Source: Pseudomonas sp.
GTDB taxonomy: Bacteria > Pseudomonadota > Gammaproteobacteria > Pseudomonadales > Pseudomonadaceae
Reading direction: 5' to 3'
DNA: 10,648 nucleotides
Assembly: GCA_029239415.1 (NCBI GenBank)
Contig: JAQZAY010000112.1
Location: 1-10,648 of the forward strand
Position 1 is the first letter of the stretch, and the number at the start of each line of letters is the position of its first letter. Positions 5,677-10,648 of this stretch are shown piece by piece. Below the pieces are notes generated by a model. The model was not told the origin of the DNA. It searched no databases and was given only the letters and a program-made list of their open reading frames with translations. The translations under genes were made by a program, and so were the position numbers.

Positions 5677-6090
5677 TCACTTCACCAATGGCAGGTTGTC
5701 GGCTTTCCAGCTCGAGACGCCACCGCTCAGCTTGGCGGCATTGAAGCCTGCCTTGATCAGGTCGCCGGCGACGCTGCCCGCGTGCTGGCCAATGCTGTCG
5801 ACGATGATCAGGGTCTTGGCCTTGTGCTTCTCGAGTTCGCCCATGCGCTTGCTCAGCTTGTCCTGGGGAATGTTCACGGCGCCGACGATGTGGCCCGCCG
5901 CGTATTCCTTGGCCGGACGGATGTCGACGACAAGGCCCTTGTCGCCATTGACCAGCGAGGTGAGCTCGCCGTTGCTCAGGCTGCGGCCACCCTTGCGGGA
6001 CTCGTTGAGGATCAGCAGCACCAGCAGGACGACGAAGATAGCCACCAGAATGTAGTGCTCTGTCGCGAATCGAATCAGGTTATCAACCAT
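5677..6090 (-). CDS. yibN: Membrane-anchored rhodanese-like protein, YibN family, without catalytic cysteine
   Basis: The 137-residue product has an N-terminal transmembrane helix (about 13-28) followed by a single rhodanese domain (about 38-135) with VVDIRPAKEYAAGHIVGAVNIP (54-75) and the closing GVSSWKADNLPLV. It aligns with E. coli YibN, including the ELEKHK block and NLPLV ending. Where YibN has cysteine (DGSGMQC), this protein has Ala104 (DSIGQHA), and it contains no cysteine anywhere, so sulphurtransferase activity is not expected. A binding or scaffold role is more likely; E. coli YibN has been reported to contact the YidC insertase, which would fit the neighbouring secB. I chose ATG 6090: the longer frame starting at 6231 would begin upstream of the likely promoter and adds no family sequence. 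Met at 6108 is the other option. Confidence 0.92.
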   Translation of the reverse strand: MVDNLIRFATEHYILVAIFVVLLVLLILNESRKGGRSLSNGELTSLVNGDKGLVVDIRPAKEYAAGHIVGAVNIPQDKLSKRMGELEKHKAKTLIIVDSIGQHAGSVAGDLIKAGFNAAKLSGGVSSWKADNLPLVK

Positions 6091-6122
6091 CGGGGTGTTC
6101 CAGGCCATTGAAAATGCTGGCC

Positions 6123-6150
6123 AGTATACACAGCCCCCAAGGTGGGCCAA
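6123..6150 (-). promoter_or_regulatory. Likely sigma-70 promoter of yibN-grxC-secB
   Basis: On the minus strand TTGGCC (6150-6145) and TATACT (6128-6123) are separated by 16 bases. The -10 matches five of six positions, the -35 four of six. The start would be near 6116, about 26 bases before the yibN ATG. Confidence 0.5.
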
Positions 6151-6241
6151 AGCCTGGCCGACAGGCTCGGGGGGAGGCCCGCTTGCCGCGCATCGCCCCG
6201 CCCGACAGGCAGCCTCAGGATTATTCGTCACACCTGGCGGA

Positions 6242-6269
6242 TTTGCCCTAAGATGCGTGTCTTTATCAT
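6242..6269 (+). promoter_or_regulatory. Weak candidate promoter of gpmI
   Basis: TTTGCC (6242-6247) and TATCAT (6264-6269) with a 16-base spacer lie about 25 bases before the gpmI start, in the divergent gap with yibN. Each box is imperfect; I see nothing better in the gap, and no operator-like palindrome. Confidence 0.3.
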
Positions 6270-6293
6270 CTTGAGCAACCGTGAGAGGGATTG

Positions 6294-7829
6294 ATGACGA
6301 GCACGCCCAAACCCCTGGTCCTGATCATCCTTGATGGTTTCGGTCACAGCGACAGCCCCGAGTACAACGCCATCCATGCGGCTACCACGCCGGTCTACGA
6401 CCGACTGCGCGCCACCCGGCCGCATGGCCTGATCTCCGGTTCCGGCATGGATGTCGGCCTGCCCGACGGCCAGATGGGCAACTCCGAGGTGGGTCACATG
6501 AACCTCGGTGCCGGGCGTGTGGTGTACCAGGACTTCACGCGGGTGACCAAGGCCATTCGTGACGGCGAGTTCTTCACCAACCCGGTGCTCACTGGCGCTG
6601 TCGACCAGGCCGCAGGCGCTGGCAAGGCCGTGCACATCCTCGGCCTGCTCTCCGACGGCGGCGTGCACAGCCACCAGGACCACCTGGTCGCCATGGCCGA
6701 GCTGGCCGCCCAGCGTGGCGCCGAGAAGATCTACCTGCATGCCTTCCTCGACGGCCGCGACACCCCGCCGCGCAGCGCCCAGTCCTCCATAGAGCTGCTC
6801 GAAGGCACCTTCGCCCGCCTGGGCAAGGGCCGCATTGCCAGCATCATCGGCCGCTACTACGCCATGGACCGGGACAATCGCTGGGACCGTGTCAGCGCGG
6901 CCTACGAGCTGATCGTCGACAGCGTTGCCGAGCACACCGCCGCCACCGCCGTGGCAGGCCTGGAAGCGGCCTACGCACGCGATGAGAGCGACGAATTCGT
7001 CAAGGCCACGCGCATCGGCGAAGCGGTGAAAGTCGAGGACGGCGACGCGGTGGTCTTCATGAACTTCCGTGCCGACCGTGCCCGCGAGCTGTCGCGGGTG
7101 TTCGTCGAGCCCGACTTCAACGAATTCGCGCGCGCGCGCCTGCCCAAGGTCGCCGCGTTCATCGGCCTGACCCAGTACTCGGCGAAGATCGCGGCGCCCG
7201 CTGCCTTTGCGCCATCGAGCCTGGACAACGTGCTGGGCGAGTACCTGGCCAAGCACGGCAAGACCCAGCTACGCATTGCCGAGACCGAGAAGTACGCGCA
7301 CGTGACCTTCTTCTTCTCGGGCGGGCGTGAAGAGCCGTTCGAGGGTGAAGAGCGCATCCTCATCCCCTCGCCCAAGGTCGCTACCTACGACCTGCAGCCC
7401 GAGATGAACGCTCCCGAGGTCACCGACCGTATCGTCGAGGCCATCGAGCAGCAGCGCCATGACGTGATCGTGGTCAACTACGCCAACGGCGACATGGTCG
7501 GGCACACCGGTGTGTTCGAGGCTGCGGTCAAGGCCGTCGAGGCGCTGGACCAGTGCGTCGGCCGTATCGTCGATGCGCTCGAGCAGGTCGGCGGCGAAGC
7601 GCTGATCACCGCTGACCACGGCAACGTCGAGCAGATGGAAGACGAATGCACGGGCCAGGCGCATACTGCGCACACGACCGAGCCTGTGCCATTCATCTAT
7701 GTGGGCAAGCGGGCACTGAAGGTACGCGAAGGCGGCGTGCTGGCCGACGTGGCGCCGACCATGCTCACGCTGCTGGGGCTGGAAGTGCCCGCGGAAATGA
7801 CCGGGACCTCGATTCTGGTCGACGCCTAG
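6294..7829 (+). CDS. gpmI: 2,3-bisphosphoglycerate-independent phosphoglycerate mutase
   Basis: GpmI interconverts 3- and 2-phosphoglycerate in lower glycolysis and gluconeogenesis, using manganese and a phosphoserine intermediate. The 511-residue protein belongs to the alkaline phosphatase superfamily. It shows ILDGFG with metal-binding Asp14, [17 protein letters not shown] with nucleophile Ser64, [13 protein letters not shown] (118-130) at the phosphoglycerate-binding insert, and later [12 protein letters not shown] and [11 protein letters not shown] carrying the remaining Asp/His metal ligands. ATG 6294 is preferred to a TTG three bases earlier because GAGAGG at 6283-6288 then has normal spacing. 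It is divergent from yibN and followed by envC, an order also found in E. coli. In Pseudomonas this is typically the main phosphoglycerate mutase. Confidence 0.97.
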   Translation: MTSTPKPLVLIILDGFGHSDSPEYNAIHAATTPVYDRLRATRPHGLISGSGMDVGLPDGQMGNSEVGHMNLGAGRVVYQDFTRVTKAIRDGEFFTNPVLTGAVDQAAGAGKAVHILGLLSDGGVHSHQDHLVAMAELAAQRGAEKIYLHAFLDGRDTPPRSAQSSIELLEGTFARLGKGRIASIIGRYYAMDRDNRWDRVSAAYELIVDSVAEHTAATAVAGLEAAYARDESDEFVKATRIGEAVKVEDGDAVVFMNFRADRARELSRVFVEPDFNEFARARLPKVAAFIGLTQYSAKIAAPAAFAPSSLDNVLGEYLAKHGKTQLRIAETEKYAHVTFFFSGGREEPFEGEERILIPSPKVATYDLQPEMNAPEVTDRIVEAIEQQRHDVIVVNYANGDMVGHTGVFEAAVKAVEALDQCVGRIVDALEQVGGEALITADHGNVEQMEDECTGQAHTAHTTEPVPFIYVGKRALKVREGGVLADVAPTMLTLLGLEVPAEMTGTSILVDA

Positions 7830-7840
7830 AATCCCGGCCG

Positions 7841-7909
7841 CACGCTGCAAGCTGCAAGAGAAAAGCGGATCGCATCGGCCCGTCTTGTAGCTTGCAGCTT
7901 GTTTTGTTT
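7841..7909 (+). terminator. Long hairpin after gpmI, dispersed-repeat type
   Basis: Two 19-base arms (7841-7859 and 7883-7901) pair with two mismatches around a 23-base loop, and TTTTGTTT follows. The arms are built from repeated CTGCAAG/CTTGCAG heptamers. It probably terminates gpmI, at least partly. The motif resembles short CTTGCAGCTTG repeats I recall scattered between Pseudomonas genes, so it may be a mobile-type repeat recruited as a terminator. Confidence 0.7.
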
Positions 7910-7962
7910 GCAGCCCTGGGCGGGCATACTAGGTCAGTCTCCATCCCGGGTATCCCCAATCC

Positions 7963-9246
7963 ATGCTCCGCGCCCTGATCCTTTTAGCCTTGTCCTGCCT
8001 GCTCAGCCCGGCCTTTGCCGACGAGCGCGCGCAGACCCAGCAGAAACTCGACGCCACCCGCCAGGACATTGCCGAGCTGCAGAAGATGCTGGGCAAGCTG
8101 CAGGAGGAAAAGTCCAGCGTGCAGAAAGACCTGCGCGCAACCGAAACCGACATCGGCACGCTGGAAAAGCAGGTGGAGGCCCTGCAGCAGGAACTAAAAA
8201 AGACCGAGGGCGAGCTGGAGCGCCTCGATGACGAGAAAAAAAAACTCCAGAGCGCCCGCATTGAACAGCAGCGACTGATCGCCATCCAGGCTCGATCGGC
8301 CTACCAGAATGGTCGCGAGGAGTACCTCAAGCTGCTGCTCAACCAGCAGAATCCCGAGAAATTCGCCCGCACCCTGACCTACTACGACTACCTCAGCCAG
8401 GCCCGCATGGCGCAACTGCGCAGCTTCAACGAGACCTTGAGCCAGCTGGCTGGCGTCGAGCAGGATATCGCCCGGCAGCAGGCAGCGCTGCTGGCCCAGC
8501 AAGGCAACCTCGACAGCCGCCGCCACGAGCTCGAGGCCGTGCGCCAGGAACGCCGGCAAGTGCTGGCCAGACTCAATACCGACCTCAAGGCCCGCGACCA
8601 GAAGCTGCAATCGCGCCAGCAGGACCAGGCGGAGCTGGGCCGTGTGCTCAAGACCATCGAGCAGACCCTGGCGCGCCAGGCTCGCGAAGCAGAGGAGGCA
8701 CGCAAGCGCGCTCTGCTCGCCGAGCAAGAAGCCCAGCAGCAACGCCAGCGAGAGGCACAGGCCAGCGATACCGAGCATGTGAAGAAACCGAAAACCACGC
8801 TTGGCCCGCTCGTGTCGAGCAGCGGTGAAACCTACGGCGGTGCTTTTTCTGCCGCACGGGGCAAACTTCCATGGCCGGTCAATGGTCGATTGCTTGCGCG
8901 CTTTGGTGAAACACGCGGGGATGACGCCCGGGCCAAGTGGGACGGCGTGATGATCGGCGCTTCCGTGGGCAGCCAGGTGCGTGCAGTGCATGGTGGCCGG
9001 GTGGTCTTCGCCGACTGGTTGCGTGGGGCCGGACTTCTGGTCATTCTCGACCATGGCAATGGGTATCTCAGCCTGTACGGCCACAACCAGAGCCTGCTCA
9101 AGCGCGCCGGCGACATCGTCAAGGCCGGCGATGCCATCTCCACCGTTGGCGACAGTGGTGGACAAGACAATGCGGGCCTGTACTTCGCCATCCGCCAGCA
9201 GGGCCGCCCGAGTGACCCCGCGCAGTGGTGCCGGGCCCAGGGATAG
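7963..9246 (+). CDS. envC: Murein hydrolase activator EnvC (degenerate LytM domain)
   Basis: EnvC is a periplasmic division protein that activates the amidases AmiA/AmiB, usually recruited by FtsEX. The 427-residue product has a signal peptide cleaved after AFA (about residue 19), long coiled coils rich in Gln, Glu and Arg (about 21-115 and 150-270), a Lys/Pro linker, and a C-terminal M23/LytM domain (about 305-425). The first zinc-ligand His is Lys (RAKWDGV) and the HLH motif is GLY (AGLYFAIR), so the domain should not bind zinc or cut peptidoglycan. This is the normal EnvC state, and E. coli EnvC shows the same LYFEIR pattern. ATG 7963 has no clear ribosome site but gives the only sensible signal peptide. 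It follows gpmI and precedes ctpA. Confidence 0.93.
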   Translation: MLRALILLALSCLLSPAFADERAQTQQKLDATRQDIAELQKMLGKLQEEKSSVQKDLRATETDIGTLEKQVEALQQELKKTEGELERLDDEKKKLQSARIEQQRLIAIQARSAYQNGREEYLKLLLNQQNPEKFARTLTYYDYLSQARMAQLRSFNETLSQLAGVEQDIARQQAALLAQQGNLDSRRHELEAVRQERRQVLARLNTDLKARDQKLQSRQQDQAELGRVLKTIEQTLARQAREAEEARKRALLAEQEAQQQRQREAQASDTEHVKKPKTTLGPLVSSSGETYGGAFSAARGKLPWPVNGRLLARFGETRGDDARAKWDGVMIGASVGSQVRAVHGGRVVFADWLRGAGLLVILDHGNGYLSLYGHNQSLLKRAGDIVKAGDAISTVGDSGGQDNAGLYFAIRQQGRPSDPAQWCRAQG

Positions 9247-9335
9247 CCACCTTCCTCTATTTGACGGCGTAGCGCAGTCCGTTACTGCGCCGGGGCTCCA
9301 TGGGGAGCGTCTACAGGATCAGGAGTTCGTTCGAC

Positions 9336-10643
9336 ATGCTGCAATCGCCCCGCCTTACCTCGCTGGCCCTGACCATCGCCCTGGTCGTCGGCGCGCCCCT
9401 GGCCCTCGCCGCCGAACCTGCCGCCGCGCCCGCCCCGGCCGCCAGCGCCAAAGGGCCGCTGCCACTGGACGAGCTGCGAACCTTCGCCGAGGTCATGGAC
9501 CGGATCAAGGCAGCCTATGTCGAGCCCGTGGACGACAAGACCCTGCTCGAGAATGCCATCAAGGGCATGCTCAGCAACCTCGACCCGCATTCGGCGTATC
9601 TCGGCCCTGAGGACTTCCAGGAACTGCAGGAGAGTACCAGCGGCGAGTTCGGCGGCCTGGGCATCGAGGTTGGCCTGGAAGACGGTTTCGTCAAGGTGGT
9701 CTCGCCCATCGACGACACCCCGGCCTCGCGCGCGGGCATCGAGGCGGGCGACCTGATCGTCAAGATCAACGGCCAGCCGACCCGGGGCCAGTCCATGACC
9801 GAAGCCGTCGACAAGATGCGCGGCAAGATCGGCGAGAAGATCACCCTGACCCTGGTGCGCGACGGCGGCCAGCCATTCGACGTGACCCTTGCCCGCGCGG
9901 TCATCCAGGTCAAGAGCGTCAAGAGCCAGTTGCTCGAAGACAGCTACGGCTATATCCGCATCACCCAGTTCCAGGTCAAGACCGGCGAAGAGGTCGGCAA
10001 GGCCCTGGCCAAGATGCGCAAGGACAACGGCAAGAAACTCCGCGGCCTGGTGCTCGACCTGCGCAACAACCCGGGCGGCGTGCTGCAGACCGCCGTGGAG
10101 GTCGCCGACCACTTCCTGACCAAGGGTCTGATCGTCTACACCAAGGGCCGCATCGCCAACTCCGAGCTGCGCTTCTCCGCCGACCCCGCGGACGCCAGCG
10201 AAGGCGTGCCGCTGGTGGTGCTGATCAACGGTGGCAGCGCCTCGGCCTCGGAAATCGTCGCCGGCGCCCTGCAGGACCAGAAACGCGGCGTGCTGATGGG
10301 CACCGACAGCTTCGGCAAGGGCTCGGTACAGACCGTGCTGCCGCTGAACAACGACCGCGCGCTCAAGCTCACCACCGCGCTGTACTACACCCCCAACGGC
10401 CGCTCGATCCAGGCCCAGGGCATCGTGCCAGACATCGAGGTGCGCCCGGCCAAGCTGACCGCCGAAGCCGACAGCGAGACCTTCAAGGAAGCCGATCTGC
10501 AAGGGCACCTGGGCAACGGCAACGGTGGCGCCGAGCGCCCCACCAGCGGTGCCAAGCGCAAGGAGCGCCCTCAGGATGATGACTTCCAGTTGAGCCAGGC
10601 GCTGAGCTTGCTCAAGGGCCTGAGCATCACCCGGAACAAGTGA
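9336..10643 (+). CDS. ctpA: Carboxy-terminal processing protease CtpA (S41 family)
   Basis: CtpA is a periplasmic serine protease; in P. aeruginosa it works with the lipoprotein LbcA to degrade peptidoglycan endopeptidases. With the start used here the product has 435 residues: a signal peptide ending near ALA-AE (about 26), an Ala/Pro-rich linker, an N-terminal helical region, a PDZ domain (about 97-185) and the S41 core. Catalytic residues are Ser303 (NGGSASASE), Lys328 (SFGKG) and Gln332, with the same 25 and 4 residue spacings as Ser302/Lys327/Gln331 of P. aeruginosa CtpA. The frame is open from ATG 9300 (447 residues), but ATG 9336 has AGGAG at 9321-9325 and begins a cleaner signal peptide. 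The C-terminal tail is charged and ends in TRNK. It lies 89 bases after envC with no terminator between. Confidence 0.95.
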   Translation: MLQSPRLTSLALTIALVVGAPLALAAEPAAAPAPAASAKGPLPLDELRTFAEVMDRIKAAYVEPVDDKTLLENAIKGMLSNLDPHSAYLGPEDFQELQESTSGEFGGLGIEVGLEDGFVKVVSPIDDTPASRAGIEAGDLIVKINGQPTRGQSMTEAVDKMRGKIGEKITLTLVRDGGQPFDVTLARAVIQVKSVKSQLLEDSYGYIRITQFQVKTGEEVGKALAKMRKDNGKKLRGLVLDLRNNPGGVLQTAVEVADHFLTKGLIVYTKGRIANSELRFSADPADASEGVPLVVLINGGSASASEIVAGALQDQKRGVLMGTDSFGKGSVQTVLPLNNDRALKLTTALYYTPNGRSIQAQGIVPDIEVRPAKLTAEADSETFKEADLQGHLGNGNGGAERPTSGAKRKERPQDDDFQLSQALSLLKGLSITRNK

Positions 10644-10648
10644 TGGCT
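10643..10648 (+). CDS. Probable start of the next gene (partial)
   Basis: The ctpA stop overlaps an ATG by one base (TGATG), followed by GCT (Met-Ala) before the window ends. This is a common coupling arrangement. From gene order in Pseudomonas and E. coli I would expect a YibQ-type divergent polysaccharide deacetylase, but two codons cannot show this. Confidence 0.35.

Noticed and set aside
6091..6231. N-terminal extension of the YibN frame to an ATG at 6231
   Set aside because: It would begin upstream of the candidate promoter, adds Pro/Gly/Cys-rich sequence unlike the family, and would displace the membrane anchor.
8880..9240. Active M23 zinc endopeptidase in the C-terminal domain of the EnvC-like protein
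   Set aside because: Key zinc-ligand histidines are replaced (Lys in RAKWDGV, Gly and Tyr in GLYFAIR), so it is a degenerate LytM activator domain.
9272..9290. Hairpin between envC and ctpA (GCGCAG/CTGCGC)
   Set aside because: A 6-bp stem with a 7-base loop and no T-tract; not a terminator, and chance is likely in GC-rich DNA. The nearby TTGACG (9261-9266) has no matching -10.

Overview
The window reads as ordinary chromosomal core sequence from a Pseudomonas of the P. putida/P. fluorescens type. The grounds are the GC-rich coding, the strong G/C third-position bias, the close match of every protein to gammaproteobacterial families, and the gene order glnA ... ntrB-ntrC ... trmL, secB-grxC-rhodanese, gpmI-envC-ctpA, which I know from Pseudomonas chromosomes. 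I see no prophage, transposon, CRISPR array or tRNA/rRNA gene, and no novel multigene system. The interest lies in regulatory DNA and in small departures from family norms.

Region 1 (1-3730) is nitrogen control. The last 76 codons of glnA (glutamine synthetase), with the adenylylation tyrosine, end in a good intrinsic terminator. A small exported lipoprotein of the periplasmic (gamma, AroQ-type) chorismate mutase family follows. Then come ntrB and ntrC, overlapping by 4 nt. Upstream of ntrB lies a candidate sigma-54 -24/-12 element with two NtrC-like palindromes 42 bp apart, suggesting autoregulation.

Region 2 (3730-4350) lies just after ntrC. It has a near-consensus sigma-54 promoter with an NtrC-like palindrome about 118 bp upstream of the predicted start. 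The promoter fires into a ~50-nt segment ending in a hairpin and U-tract. This matches, by position and promoter class, the nitrogen-regulated small RNA NrsZ known from P. aeruginosa. A small single-pass membrane protein of unknown function is encoded on the opposite strand.

Region 3 (4345-6090) holds trmL (tRNA wobble 2'-O-methyltransferase) on the + strand, facing a - strand operon: a membrane-anchored rhodanese-like YibN, then grxC, then secB. The two units share a bidirectional terminator. The rhodanese has no cysteine at all.

Region 4 (6091-10648) runs divergently on the + strand: gpmI (cofactor-independent phosphoglycerate mutase), a hairpin of a dispersed-repeat type, envC (amidase activator with a degenerate LytM domain), and ctpA (S41 carboxy-terminal protease with PDZ domain). 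An ATG overlapping the ctpA stop probably starts the next gene. EnvC and CtpA both act on periplasmic control of peptidoglycan hydrolysis.
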